A stretch of 64,000 nt of DNA, from positions 1 through 64,000 of the forward strand of contig JAKISE010000003.1 of assembly GCA_021648745.1 (NCBI GenBank). The letters are read 5' to 3'. Of this stretch, positions 7,434 through 17,355 are shown piece by piece (position 1 is the stretch's first letter; each line of letters opens with the position of its first letter). The stretch comes from Cyclobacteriaceae bacterium. GTDB lineage: Bacteria; Bacteroidota; Bacteroidia; Cytophagales; Cyclobacteriaceae. A model generated the notes under the pieces. It had not been told where the DNA came from. It saw only the letters and a list, made by a program, of their open reading frames with translations, and made no database searches. The translations under genes were made by a program, and so were the position numbers.

Positions 7434-9158
7434 CTATTTTATTATCTCAAAAACTTCTTTTAGAATTCTCATAAATCTATTTTCATGTAGAGTTATGACC
7501 TTAGTCTTCAATATTCTTACAGGAATACTAAATCCTTTTTTTGATCTTTTTATAATTTCAGCTGGCAAAATGGAGTCAAATGAGTATTTGAAAATTCCTT
7601 TTAATCCATATTTATGGAATCTTACTTTTTCTGATAAAGAAAAAGAATACTCTATAATATTGCGGGAGAGTAAGGGTACTCTACACTCCAAAGCTAGTGC
7701 CATGCTCACTCTATCGACTTTAGTAAGAATGTCATCAGGTAAATATGTATGAAAATCAAGGAACTGAAGCCTCGTATAAACTGGAAGATTCGCTTTATAG
7801 TATTTTCTGATATACCAATAATCATCATAATCTGCTGGAATATTCCATTTCTGTTTAAATTCTATTTTATCTTCCTTAAGATACCCTCCCAATAACTTCA
7901 CGTACAACTCATACTCATCTAGAAAAAGCATTCTAGTGTACTTTTTCAATGTGCTATTTTTAAAAAGGCTTACTACACGCATTATTGGTCTTTTAAGTCT
8001 TTGATACTTTCTAAAAGAGTATCTATCAAGAATTTTAAAACGTTCATACCATTTGTAGCCTCCAAAAACCTCATCACCTCCATCACCTGTAAGAACTACT
8101 GTTACTTTTTCTTTTGCAAATTTTGACACCAAGTAAGTTGGAAAGCAAGATAAATCAGCATAAGGCTCATCATACCATTCTAATATTTTATGGAAGTCAT
8201 TATTTACCTTATCGCCAGATAAGTATTTCTCAAAGTGATTGGTATTGCATTTCTTTGCCACCATTTTTGCAAATTTCAGTTCACTAGCACCTTTACCTTC
8301 AAACCCAATAGAAAAAGTATTTAGTTCTTTTGCTACTAGTGACGCACTGGCTACTACTGCACTTGAATCCATCCCTCCACTTAGAAAAAATCCAACAGGC
8401 ACATCTGCAACGAGTTGTTCTTTTACAGATGCTGTAACTTTATCAAATATAATTTGCCTGGCAGTCTCAACATCTCCATTCTTTTCTGTAGGGTCAAGTT
8501 GCCAATACTTGGTCTTGGATAATTTTCCATTGGCATCTATCTCAATGTAATGTGCAGGCTCTAGTTTGAAACAGTTTTTATAAAGGGATTTTGGAGCTGG
8601 AATATACTGATAAGTTAAAAAATCATACACTGCTGTATAATCAATCTCTAGTGAATCATGAAAACTATTTATCGATTTTAACTCAGAAGACCAAGTCACT
8701 TGATTATTTGCTGTAGTATAATACAGCGGCTTTATCCCCACTCTATCTCTTACCAAAAAGATTTTTTCTTTACGATTATCATAAACAACAATTGCGAACA
8801 TCCCGTCAATCCTCTCTAAAAGACCGTCTATTCCCCACTCCAAATAACCGTTGAGTATAACTTCCGAATCTGAATTACTTTTAAAAGTATATTTATCAAT
8901 CAATAGCTTTTTCAATTCCAAATAATTATAAATCTCACCATTGATGGTAATCACAACAGATTTGTCATTGTTGAACATAGGCTGACGACCATTTTCAGAC
9001 AAGTCTATAATACTCAACCTTCTATGTCCTAAATATACTTTTTCATCAAAATAGTCACTCCATTGGTCGGGCCCTCTGTGAGTGAGTTGGTCAAGTGCTC
9101 TCCTTGCCTTTTCTAATTCCGTATTCTTAAAATTCGTATAGCCAAAAATTCCACACAT
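7434..9158 (-). CDS. asparagine synthase-like glutamine amidotransferase, copy 1
   Basis: 574 residues. Cys2 (MCGIFGY) is the N-terminal glutaminase nucleophile, THRGPD and NGEIYNY follow, and the synthetase PP-loop is SGGMDSS at 260-266. Both halves of a class II (Ntn) amidotransferase/AMP-forming synthetase are present and look complete. In polysaccharide loci, AsnB homologues such as WbpS amidate sugar carboxylates (uronic acids) instead of aspartate. With a UDP-glucuronate epimerase-like gene in the operon, uronamide formation is plausible. A second copy lies at 13080-14969; the two are divergent, so they probably have different substrates. Confidence 0.85.
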   Translation of the reverse strand: MCGIFGYTNFKNTELEKARRALDQLTHRGPDQWSDYFDEKVYLGHRRLSIIDLSENGRQPMFNNDKSVVITINGEIYNYLELKKLLIDKYTFKSNSDSEVILNGYLEWGIDGLLERIDGMFAIVVYDNRKEKIFLVRDRVGIKPLYYTTANNQVTWSSELKSINSFHDSLEIDYTAVYDFLTYQYIPAPKSLYKNCFKLEPAHYIEIDANGKLSKTKYWQLDPTEKNGDVETARQIIFDKVTASVKEQLVADVPVGFFLSGGMDSSAVVASASLVAKELNTFSIGFEGKGASELKFAKMVAKKCNTNHFEKYLSGDKVNNDFHKILEWYDEPYADLSCFPTYLVSKFAKEKVTVVLTGDGGDEVFGGYKWYERFKILDRYSFRKYQRLKRPIMRVVSLFKNSTLKKYTRMLFLDEYELYVKLLGGYLKEDKIEFKQKWNIPADYDDYWYIRKYYKANLPVYTRLQFLDFHTYLPDDILTKVDRVSMALALECRVPLLSRNIIEYSFSLSEKVRFHKYGLKGIFKYSFDSILPAEIIKRSKKGFSIPVRILKTKVITLHENRFMRILKEVFEIIK

Positions 9159-9159
9159 A

Positions 9160-10317
9160 CTAACTAACTGATTTTATATCATCTAATAATCTTTGTCCCA
9201 TGTCCTCATAAGACCGATTTCGAAAAATGAATGTTCTTCCAATATCTCCAAACCTCTCATTTTTAGTCTTCACATTAAGGATATTATTTATTTCATTTGC
9301 AATTTGATTAGGTGAGAAATCGATCAAATTGCCAACACTGGCTTCTTTTATGATTTTCTCTTGATCTAAGATTCCTTTTGTTGCAATAATTTCACATCCT
9401 GCAGCCAAGTACTCCATAAGCTTTGTGGGTGAAATTTGAACTAATAAACCCTTCGCTGGAATAGTTGACAGTCCGATCTTGACATTGGGCAATAATTTTA
9501 AAATCTCCTTTCTATCTACTTTACCGTGCATAAGCACATTGTCTCTTAATCCCAAATCTTTAATATATTGTCTTAATAGCTCGTTATCTCTTGGTTCATG
9601 AGATTCTCCCCAAATATTTAGCACAATCTCATCTGAATAATTCACAGTGTATAGTTTGATTGCATCAATAATCACATTGAGTTCTCGGCTTTTTGCCAGT
9701 GTCCCAATATATGCAAGGTCTATTTTCCTTTCATCAAATGGAATAAATATTGGGAAATCGTCACTCAACACTCCTAGTGGGTAAACTCGAAGCTTTTCCT
9801 TATGTTTAGCCCATTCCGTTTCTAGGAATAAATTCATTGATTCACTAATTGTCAGTATTAGGTCGACATAAGACAATAAAAATCTACGTAAGAATAAATC
9901 TACGCTAGCCTTTATTCTATAAACAAAGCTATTTCGCAAAGTTTTTGAATACGCATGCAAATGAGAAATTTGATGTACATGCACTCCTTTTTTTTTGAAA
10001 ATCTTAAAAAAAAATCCTATTATTAAATAGGTTGGGTCATTACGAGTATAAAGAACATCTGGATTTACCTTAAACATATTATAAGTAAAGGAAAATACTT
10101 TTTGCGTTTTCCTAAGCACATAATTATCTGACCATGGTTTAATGAAGTTAAAAGTTATATATTCTCTATCAATATCGAGATCTCCTTGAAAACCTACAAA
10201 TACTATTTCTTGGCTCTTTTCAGGTAATACTTTTTCAAAAAGCCCTTGGATAAATGAATGATCTGTAGGTAGATTTTTATCAACCATCACAACAAATTTC
10301 TTTTTCATTTCTATCAT
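9160..10317 (-). CDS. glycosyltransferase family 4-like
   Basis: 385 residues. The N-terminal part is divergent; the C-terminal half has LAYIGTLAKSRELN, LNIWGESHEP, VLMHGKVDRKEI and SPTKLMEYLAAGCEIIAT, the last being the E-containing donor site of GT-B enzymes. No signal peptide is visible. Two in-frame ATG codons (10317 and 10308) could serve as start. It sits between copy 1 of the asparagine synthase and another GT4, and probably builds the same repeat unit. Confidence 0.85.
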   Translation of the reverse strand: MIEMKKKFVVMVDKNLPTDHSFIQGLFEKVLPEKSQEIVFVGFQGDLDIDREYITFNFIKPWSDNYVLRKTQKVFSFTYNMFKVNPDVLYTRNDPTYLIIGFFFKIFKKKGVHVHQISHLHAYSKTLRNSFVYRIKASVDLFLRRFLLSYVDLILTISESMNLFLETEWAKHKEKLRVYPLGVLSDDFPIFIPFDERKIDLAYIGTLAKSRELNVIIDAIKLYTVNYSDEIVLNIWGESHEPRDNELLRQYIKDLGLRDNVLMHGKVDRKEILKLLPNVKIGLSTIPAKGLLVQISPTKLMEYLAAGCEIIATKGILDQEKIIKEASVGNLIDFSPNQIANEINNILNVKTKNERFGDIGRTFIFRNRSYEDMGQRLLDDIKSVS

Positions 10318-10326
10318 AAAAAGCTT

Positions 10327-11439
10327 TTATGAATACTTTTTTATGAAATTTATTACCTTCAATGAAATGTTTTCCTCACTGAGTTTTTCTTTAATTAAAA
10401 CTGCATTACTTCCTAAAGAGAATCTGAGCTCAGGGTTTTCTATCAAATGATCAATCGATTCAGCCAAGGCTTGCAAATTTTGATTTTCCACTAATAATCC
10501 ATCCTTGCCATCGGTGATGATTTCGCGTGGACCAGCGGTAAAGTTAAAACTTATACAAGCCATACCCGCTGCCATTGCCTCACAAAGTGCATTAGGGAAG
10601 CCTTCGCTTCTAGAAGGAATTACGAAAATTCCTGATTGGGCATACACCATATCAATATCACTGACTTTTCCCAAAAATGTAATATTATCTAAGATGTCTA
10701 AGTCAGAAGCAAGTTTTTTGAGGTATTCTCCGTCTTCATTACCACCTGCAAATACTAGTTTCCATTCTCTATTATTTCTTACAAGGGCATAAGCTTCCAA
10801 TAAGCTATCAAAACCTTTGAGATTGTCATTAAACCTCCCTACAGCCAAAATTGTCTTAGACCTTTCTACTTTTGGAAAAAGGGAAATTTTCTTTACAGCA
10901 TTGGGAATAACTGTAATTTTTGTCTTACTCGAATAGTACTTTCTTTGAAAGTTAGCAGCTACTTGGGTCTGGGCAATCGCCCCTGTAGGAGGAGACCAGT
11001 GGAATGCTATTGACATAAATATCTTTTGCACAAATTTCCACTCGTACAGCGGACTTGATCTTTCTGAAATGAAAATAGGAAACTTAGTTCTCAACAACGC
11101 ATAAGTGACCAATGCCGAATAAAATTTCCCATATACCAACACTGCATTGGGTTGGTTTTTCTTAATGTTTCTTCTAATGTAGATCAACGTTTTGAAAAGA
11201 TTCAGCTTTTGAATATTTCCATCAAATTCTGGCTCGACAAATATGACCGAGGGGTCTAGTTGAAAGAATGCAGGGTGCTTGAATATGGCCATATAAGTAA
11301 CTTGACAACCTTGCCTTATTAATGTATTTGCCATTATAACGGATGCTCGTTCCATCCCCCCCATCCCTAGACATGGTCCTACAAGATGTATTTTTCTTCC
11401 CCCCAATTGACTAGATAATTCTTTTAACAACTTGTGCAT
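10327..11439 (-). CDS. glycosyltransferase family 4
   Basis: 370 residues from the ATG at 11439; a longer reading from TTG at 11457 only increases overlap with the upstream gene. Motifs are GMGGMERASVIMANTL near the N-terminus, typical of GT4 enzymes of the WbpH/PglJ kind, then ILAVGRFNDNLKGFDSLLEA and SRSEGFPNALCEAMAAG with the E-x7-E pair. The start lies 29 bases inside the 3' end of the GT-D gene, which suggests translational coupling. Confidence 0.9.
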   Translation of the reverse strand: MHKLLKELSSQLGGRKIHLVGPCLGMGGMERASVIMANTLIRQGCQVTYMAIFKHPAFFQLDPSVIFVEPEFDGNIQKLNLFKTLIYIRRNIKKNQPNAVLVYGKFYSALVTYALLRTKFPIFISERSSPLYEWKFVQKIFMSIAFHWSPPTGAIAQTQVAANFQRKYYSSKTKITVIPNAVKKISLFPKVERSKTILAVGRFNDNLKGFDSLLEAYALVRNNREWKLVFAGGNEDGEYLKKLASDLDILDNITFLGKVSDIDMVYAQSGIFVIPSRSEGFPNALCEAMAAGMACISFNFTAGPREIITDGKDGLLVENQNLQALAESIDHLIENPELRFSLGSNAVLIKEKLSEENISLKVINFIKKYS

Positions 11440-12316
11440 GATATATTGGATTATCAATATCTTGCACTATTCTACCTCCAGCCGCTTCACTTGTGTATTT
11501 CCCTTTAATTTTGACTTTTGCATCTGCTTTTTGCAGAAACCATTCATATTCAATATCGACATTCCCTACATCAACAGCTTGATAACCAAGCTTATGAAGA
11601 TCATATGCCAATATGGTGGCTGTAGGGCCTAAAGCTATAAGTATTAAATAATCTGAAGAGTATTTCTTAACTTCATCAACAATTTCATCGTATTTTGAAA
11701 ATGCGTGGTGCATAGGGGCTAGAATCCGATTCAACGAATTGGATTTACTAAACAAATCATTGCCAACTCCTAATCTACTTTTCTCTCCTTCAATTAAAAG
11801 GACATCACGACCTTCCCAGATTTTCATCAATTTCCCAAATAGCACTCCACAATGCGATTTATCTTCAAAGGTGACATAAATACGTGTCATGCTCGCATTA
11901 AAATATTGTTTTTTAATTGATAAATATTTTCTAAGCCTAGGATAAATCCAAACTATTTGAGACTTCCAAAATATTTTGCTATCAGGTATTAAGTTATCTA
12001 AAGTGTTATAGCCAATAGGTATGCCTACTAGGTGGTTTTTAAGATTAGACGATAAAACTTCGATTAACCTTGCTCTAAGTTGATTATCGTAGTTTTGAAA
12101 AGCTAAATCTATTTTATCAATAATAAACAAAAATTCTCCATCTCCATATCTAGAAATAGATGATTTATTTTGAACGATTTCATTAATAGTTTCATCAATT
12201 GACTTGACCTTAGGAAAAGGCATAGTGCTTTTCAACAATGGATAAATAATATTCAAAACTTGTACCAACACCTTCCGAACCCAGCCGAGCCTTTTGCTAT
12301 AAATAAGTTTACTCAT
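11411..12316 (-). CDS. GT-D fold glycosyltransferase (DUF1792-like)
   Basis: 301 residues. The segment SISRYGDGEFLFI carries the DxE motif of the GT-D fold transferases (streptococcal SP_1767/DUF1792 type), in which D and E bind the metal-nucleotide. Further support is the LIALGPTATILAYDLHKLGYQAVDVGNVDIEYEW region near the C-terminus, which is conserved in that family. It probably adds a hexose to the growing glycan. Its 3' end overlaps the following GT4 gene. Confidence 0.8.
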   Translation of the reverse strand: MSKLIYSKRLGWVRKVLVQVLNIIYPLLKSTMPFPKVKSIDETINEIVQNKSSISRYGDGEFLFIIDKIDLAFQNYDNQLRARLIEVLSSNLKNHLVGIPIGYNTLDNLIPDSKIFWKSQIVWIYPRLRKYLSIKKQYFNASMTRIYVTFEDKSHCGVLFGKLMKIWEGRDVLLIEGEKSRLGVGNDLFSKSNSLNRILAPMHHAFSKYDEIVDEVKKYSSDYLILIALGPTATILAYDLHKLGYQAVDVGNVDIEYEWFLQKADAKVKIKGKYTSEAAGGRIVQDIDNPIYHAQVVKRII

Positions 12317-12329
12317 CGAGTTGTCGTAC

Positions 12330-13061
12330 TTAAAACTTTATAACTTTCTTAAGTAACCATTTGAGTGGACGAGGTATTAGTCTTGTGAAACGCTTGTAGC
12401 TAGTTGCGTAGAAACTAAAAATATCCGGGTGAACCATTGAAAGGATTGGAGTATCAGGATTGTAGTATCTTTGCAGTTCAGGGTAGTTTTCCAGTCTTCC
12501 CTCTTTAACAAAAAGTATTAAGTTTTGTTTATACCAAAACTTAATATCCACATCGTTCCAAATCTTACTTCTAATGTAGTCAACAGCTACAAAACCTTGT
12601 TCTTTAAATTTATCTGCCCAATACTTTGGCCATTGCTCGTTTACATGAAAGGTCCCTCCTTGAAGTGGTATAGCAGCAGAAAACAGCACTGCATTCCCCA
12701 ATGAGGTTAATGACTCTACGAAAATATTAGCATACTGTTCCTTTATATGTTCTGCTACTTCACATGAAATAACTAAATCGAAGTTTTTTCCAATATTTAA
12801 TGGTTTTTGTAAATCTTCTGAACGATACTTTGATGACTCAATTCGTAAATTTCCTTTATCTACCCACTCGCCATCAATCCCCAGGATATCACTAACCCCG
12901 TTTTCTTCAAAAACGGCTAGAAACTCACCCAAACCACAACCGACATCTACTACTGATTTAGGAGCAACGTCCTTCATTAGAATAGGAACTATTTTTCGTG
13001 CAGAAAGAAATGTCTTTTCACGATTACTGTAAAATTTATTATTGTAAACTTTTTTCCCCAT
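12330..13061 (-). CDS. class I SAM-dependent methyltransferase
   Basis: 243 residues with SAM-binding motif I SVVDVGCGLGEFLAVF followed by the acidic end of strand 2 (ILGIDGEWV), and LVISCEVAEHI as the motif IV region. It is cytoplasmic and lies between the GT-D gene and asparagine synthase copy 2, so it probably O-methylates a sugar of the repeat unit or a lipid-linked intermediate. The acceptor cannot be told. Confidence 0.85.
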   Translation of the reverse strand: MGKKVYNNKFYSNREKTFLSARKIVPILMKDVAPKSVVDVGCGLGEFLAVFEENGVSDILGIDGEWVDKGNLRIESSKYRSEDLQKPLNIGKNFDLVISCEVAEHIKEQYANIFVESLTSLGNAVLFSAAIPLQGGTFHVNEQWPKYWADKFKEQGFVAVDYIRSKIWNDVDIKFWYKQNLILFVKEGRLENYPELQRYYNPDTPILSMVHPDIFSFYATSYKRFTRLIPRPLKWLLKKVIKF

Positions 13062-13079
13062 TTTACATTTATATTTTTA

Positions 13080-14969
13080 TTACTTTACCCATTTTTCATA
13101 CCACATTTGAAAATGCAATAACCTCCAAATTATATCATTATACTGTAAAGTTCCGTCTTTGAAGTCATCAACGGTTTGTAGAACTTCATCAACATCAAAA
13201 CAATCTGTCTTCTTTAAACTTTCCTCACTCAGATATTCATCTATCAGGAAAGATAAATCGTTCTTCAACCATTTAAATATCGGCAAATCAAACCCAATTT
13301 TAGGCCTATCCATCAGACTTTGAGGCACGTATTTGTACACAATGTCTTTTAATATTCTTTTACTTTTAATGCCGTCCTGTTTGAACTCATAAGGTAACTG
13401 TGCAGCGTACTCTATCAGTCGATGATCCAACAGTGGCTCTCTCCCTTCTAAACTTTCAGACATAGTCGCCCTATCTACTTTGACTAAAAGCAAATCTTTT
13501 AATGAGCCTGTAAAAGATTTCAATAATTGAATATTTCTTTCATCGTTGATATTCTCGAGTTTGTCTTTTAACGAAACATTAGTGTCGAATTCGTAGTTTT
13601 TTTTTAAGAATTTTTTCAAATAAAAAGAAGGCATTCCTGATGAGTTCTTTAGAAGTGTTTCAAATTGCTGCGGCTTTTTGCTTCTTAATACAGCAGAGAT
13701 TCCCTCTATTTTTTTCTTCAAAGACACATTGCGATATAAAATAAGTTTAGAAAAAATAGAAAGAAAAACACCTAATATTTTAGGTAAAGGAATTTTTCTA
13801 ATTCTATTTAATTGATCAATACTAATCTTGAATCCATCATATCCCGCAAATAATTCATCCCCTCCATCTGCAGACAAAGCCACAGTTACTTTTTGTTTCG
13901 CAAGCTTGCTGACCAGTATTGTAGGTATTGTAGAAATATCTGCACATGGCTCATCATAATAGTATGCTAAGTCAGGTATAATAGATTTGGCTTCTGCTTC
14001 TGTACAGTCCAAACTTGTATGCTCTGTACCTATATACTCTGCAATTTCTTTAGCAAAAGGAGCCTCATTTTCTCCATCTGGAAAACCTATTGTAAATGTT
14101 TTCAACCGAGAAGAGGATTTTTTTTGTAAAAGTGCTGTCACTAAGGTACTGTCAAAGCCCCCAGATAAAAAGACCCCCACTGGTACGTCAGATACCATCC
14201 TATATTGACATGCTGATTTCAGTAAGTCTTCCATTTCCACTTTCGCATCTTCATACGAAATGTTGAGAATTGGTTGCTTATAGAAATCTTCTATATTCCA
14301 ATATTGTGACTTCGAGAGAGTCTGTTTCTCAAGATCAAATGTAAGCCAATGCCCTGATTCTAATTTGTATACATTATCAAATATAGATTTGGGCTCTGGC
14401 ACAAAGCCATGCTTTAAATAAAGAGGAAGAGCCTCTTTATTTATTTTTTTTTCAAATCCATCATGCTCATGAAAAGCCTTTAGTTCAGAGGTAAACAAAA
14501 AAATGCCTAAATGCCAATAATAAAATAGTGGCTTTACACCCACTCGATCTCTGCAGAGATACAACTTCTTTTGTTTCTGATCATAAATAACAAAAGCAAA
14601 CATCCCAACAAATCTATGAACGCACTCTGTACCCCACTCAGCAAAAGCATGAAGTACCACTTCGGTATCTGAATTTGAAATAAATGAATGACCTAACTTT
14701 AGTAATTCTTCTTTTATTTCTTGAAAGTTGTAAACCTCACCATTGAGGACAATGCTAAAGTAGGCAAATATCATTGGCTGATCTCCAAGACTACTCGTGT
14801 CTAAAATAGATAGGCGAGTATGTCCCAATCCCAATACTTGTTTGGGGTTTTCATACCAAACACTATTTTGGACATCAGGCCCTCGATGAGTCAATGTTTG
14901 CCTCATAGCTGTTAATTGTTTGTTGGTCGATCTCAAGGTGAAGTCCACCAGCCCCACTATTCCACACAT
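13080..14969 (-). CDS. asparagine synthase (glutamine-hydrolysing)-like, copy 2
   Basis: 629 residues. Cys2 (MCGIVGLVDF), THRGPD and NGEVYNF form the glutaminase domain; SGGFDST at 269-275 is the PP-loop; DRATMSESLEGREPLLDHRL is the conserved C-terminal synthetase segment. The protein is about 55 residues longer than copy 1 and clearly divergent from it. It is directly followed, after one base, by the second NodB-like protein, so this AsnB/deacetylase neighbourhood mirrors the one at 5121-9158. Sugar amidation is inferred from context; ordinary asparagine synthesis cannot be ruled out. Confidence 0.85.
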   Translation of the reverse strand: MCGIVGLVDFTLRSTNKQLTAMRQTLTHRGPDVQNSVWYENPKQVLGLGHTRLSILDTSSLGDQPMIFAYFSIVLNGEVYNFQEIKEELLKLGHSFISNSDTEVVLHAFAEWGTECVHRFVGMFAFVIYDQKQKKLYLCRDRVGVKPLFYYWHLGIFLFTSELKAFHEHDGFEKKINKEALPLYLKHGFVPEPKSIFDNVYKLESGHWLTFDLEKQTLSKSQYWNIEDFYKQPILNISYEDAKVEMEDLLKSACQYRMVSDVPVGVFLSGGFDSTLVTALLQKKSSSRLKTFTIGFPDGENEAPFAKEIAEYIGTEHTSLDCTEAEAKSIIPDLAYYYDEPCADISTIPTILVSKLAKQKVTVALSADGGDELFAGYDGFKISIDQLNRIRKIPLPKILGVFLSIFSKLILYRNVSLKKKIEGISAVLRSKKPQQFETLLKNSSGMPSFYLKKFLKKNYEFDTNVSLKDKLENINDERNIQLLKSFTGSLKDLLLVKVDRATMSESLEGREPLLDHRLIEYAAQLPYEFKQDGIKSKRILKDIVYKYVPQSLMDRPKIGFDLPIFKWLKNDLSFLIDEYLSEESLKKTDCFDVDEVLQTVDDFKDGTLQYNDIIWRLLHFQMWYEKWVK

Positions 14970-14970
14970 A

Positions 14971-16092
14971 CTATTGTCTTGCTAGTTTATCGCCCAACTG
15001 TTCGCTTGTAACAAATTCAACCTCTGGCCATCTTTTTAAGATTTCTTTGATCAAAACCGAAAGTTTCTCCAATCCTTTTTTTCTATTATCTTGTTGTATC
15101 CCACCTACATAATTTATTCTATGCGTAGAAATAACAGCCGGCTTACCCCATCTAAATGCTGCACTTATTTTATTTAGTGCATTACCAATCCAATCATAAG
15201 TCTGTCTTGTAGATGGTTCAAAATATACGTTTCTTACTGAGTATAGTTGATTATATAAACTTCTATCTCCTATCACGTTCTTTTTATTGGTGTACTTAGT
15301 TAATCCTATAGAAGGCACTTGTTGGGTATGCAAACTTTGAATATACAGCGCTCCTTCATTCCGCAATACTTCCTCGGTGAAAGAGTCCCAAACATTACAA
15401 GGGGCTATAAAAGACTTGCTCTTATACCCAAACAGACGAGAAAATTCTTGCATACCTTCTTTTAAATGAGTTTGAAGAAAATATTTTGATCTATTATCCC
15501 AATAATCAAACGCTGCCATAAGATTATCTCTCTTTGAAACACCTAGCTCTATATCAATACAAAACACCTCCGCATCGAATGCTTGTCTCAATACTTTAGA
15601 GTCTTTTACCAGTAATTCTATCCACCGAAAAGCATTGAGGTGTTCCCTTCCATGAAATTGGGGAAAGAAATATTTTTTTGCTATCCCTCCATATATAGTG
15701 TTCAGAACATTATCTTCAGGGTGGTATCGCAAATAAGTTTGCTTAATGCTTTCCCAAGAATATTTCTCGAAATTATCTTTTCTAATTTTTTCAAAATCAG
15801 GATTTCCTACAATGAAATTTGCAGTGAATACCGGAGAATTCCCTTTATAATCTTTATATTTTTCAAGAACGTCAAACAGCCTCTCTAAATCTTCTTTAGA
15901 TTCTAACGTATCAAACCTATTAAACGGATTATTCCCTAGAGAATGAGCTGGCAAGGATTCTATAGCGTTAAGAGAAGGAATACGTAATGTTCCCCAATCA
16001 TCCGATTCAAAAACAATTAAATTGTCTCTAATTGTTTTCCCAGATAAATTAATTAAATTATTTTTTATGTATTTGAGGGAATTCTCAATCAA
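14971..16092 (-). CDS. NodB-like polysaccharide (de)acetylase family protein, copy B
   Basis: 373 residues, paralogous to 5121-6251. Shared landmarks are VFESDDWGTLRI, NPFNRFDTLESKEDLERLF, FFPQFHGREHLN, STHRINYVGG and a C-terminal KRWPEVEFVTSEQLGD that matches KWPEVEFMASNELGE in copy A. The start is TTG at 16090-16092; there is no ATG in the first 60 codons and a stop lies upstream. The protein appears cytoplasmic. Removal of an acetyl group from an intermediate is inferred only from the metal-site-like residues. Confidence 0.65.
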   Translation of the reverse strand: MIENSLKYIKNNLINLSGKTIRDNLIVFESDDWGTLRIPSLNAIESLPAHSLGNNPFNRFDTLESKEDLERLFDVLEKYKDYKGNSPVFTANFIVGNPDFEKIRKDNFEKYSWESIKQTYLRYHPEDNVLNTIYGGIAKKYFFPQFHGREHLNAFRWIELLVKDSKVLRQAFDAEVFCIDIELGVSKRDNLMAAFDYWDNRSKYFLQTHLKEGMQEFSRLFGYKSKSFIAPCNVWDSFTEEVLRNEGALYIQSLHTQQVPSIGLTKYTNKKNVIGDRSLYNQLYSVRNVYFEPSTRQTYDWIGNALNKISAAFRWGKPAVISTHRINYVGGIQQDNRKKGLEKLSVLIKEILKRWPEVEFVTSEQLGDKLARQ

Positions 16093-16113
16093 GGAAATAT
16101 TATTTTTTTGTAA

Positions 16114-17355
16114 TTAATTTTTGATCCATTCAATAATAGACTGAGGGGCAGAATCAAGTAAACTCAAGTAAGGCAAGGGAGTCAGGTAAAATACAGGTAT
16201 GTAGTCCATAAGCTGTCTCCCTATTACCATTATTGACCACGAAAACACGACAACTCCGCCAATTTTGAAGAACAAATTTGGTTCAGATATAGCATGTCTA
16301 GAATAAACTCTGAATAAAATAACCAACCCAAGTATAGAGTATGTTATACTAAACCTATCCACCACTGCACTTATTTCTCCAAACAATACTAGAAATGCAA
16401 AAAACAATAGAGAAAAAGAAATCAAACTGCGGTCACTTTTAGTTAAAAAAAGCACAAAATAACGTACATAAATTAAAGCAGAAAAAATAAACCATTTTAA
16501 CACGACAGGGAGCAATGTGATAATTGAGAGTGTCTGATTTATTACTTCATTTTTGAATGAATTATAATCTTCGCTCGCATAACTTTTAACAGTCGATTCC
16601 AATGCAAAATCATCTTCAAAATTTAAAACAAATAAAGAAGATGTCACTGTGTCGTTATAAACAAAGCATAAAACAATTACTCCATAATAAATATAATCTC
16701 GACTACCTAAAATGACGAATAATAAAAGAAATGGTAATAATAAAAAAAAACCAAAATGAATAAAAATAACAGAAAGCGTTGCTATTAAGTACTTAATTTC
16801 TTTGGTTTTTGAATATTGGAAAAATGCAATTACAAAAACTAGAGAAGCCAGATAATGTCTAAAACTCAACATACGCAATGGCAAGCAAAGCGTGATTAAA
16901 AACAATAGAATCATAACCGCAGTTGTATTGTTTTTATTCTTGGCATCAAACGATATCAATGAGATAAGTGATTTTAATGCATACCCTAGTATAAATGAAA
17001 GAACCCCAAAATAGATATACACATTGTCGGTTATTCTAGAAACCAGAAATTCTATTAGTTTTTGAAAGAAGTCCCACTTGACATCACTGGTTGCATATAG
17101 ATTGAATATAATGTCATAGAAATCACTGAATGGGCGTAAACCAGTTTCCTGGAAATAAGTTGCATATCGAGCAGTATCCGAAGTGTCGTTGGCAATAAAT
17201 AGTAACCCAAAAAAGCCAAAAAATAGTGATAAATTTCTCAAAAAAACCTTATCCCAAGGTTTGTTTATGGAAAGGATTAATGAAACGAATGGCCAAAAAA
17301 TAAATAGTCCATTTTTTAATACACTATTTCTATTATCAATCGCTCCTTGCTTCAT
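16114..17355 (-). CDS. EpsG/Wzy-like polysaccharide polymerase
   Basis: 413 residues with roughly ten to twelve membrane helices and a large loop between, the layout of O-antigen/EPS polymerases. The NDTSDTARYATYFQ loop after the first helices resembles the first periplasmic loop of EpsG-family proteins. It has no soluble domain. With Wzx, Wza and Wzc in the same operon it completes a Wzy-dependent export pathway. The assignment relies on topology and context because this family has little sequence conservation. Confidence 0.75.
   Translation of the reverse strand: MKQGAIDNRNSVLKNGLFIFWPFVSLILSINKPWDKVFLRNLSLFFGFFGLLFIANDTSDTARYATYFQETGLRPFSDFYDIIFNLYATSDVKWDFFQKLIEFLVSRITDNVYIYFGVLSFILGYALKSLISLISFDAKNKNNTTAVMILLFLITLCLPLRMLSFRHYLASLVFVIAFFQYSKTKEIKYLIATLSVIFIHFGFFLLLPFLLLFVILGSRDYIYYGVIVLCFVYNDTVTSSLFVLNFEDDFALESTVKSYASEDYNSFKNEVINQTLSIITLLPVVLKWFIFSALIYVRYFVLFLTKSDRSLISFSLLFFAFLVLFGEISAVVDRFSITYSILGLVILFRVYSRHAISEPNLFFKIGGVVVFSWSIMVIGRQLMDYIPVFYLTPLPYLSLLDSAPQSIIEWIKN

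Noticed and set aside
8239..8550. Plus-strand open frame opposite asparagine synthase copy 1
   Set aside because: It is the antisense reading of the PP-loop region and has no independent support.
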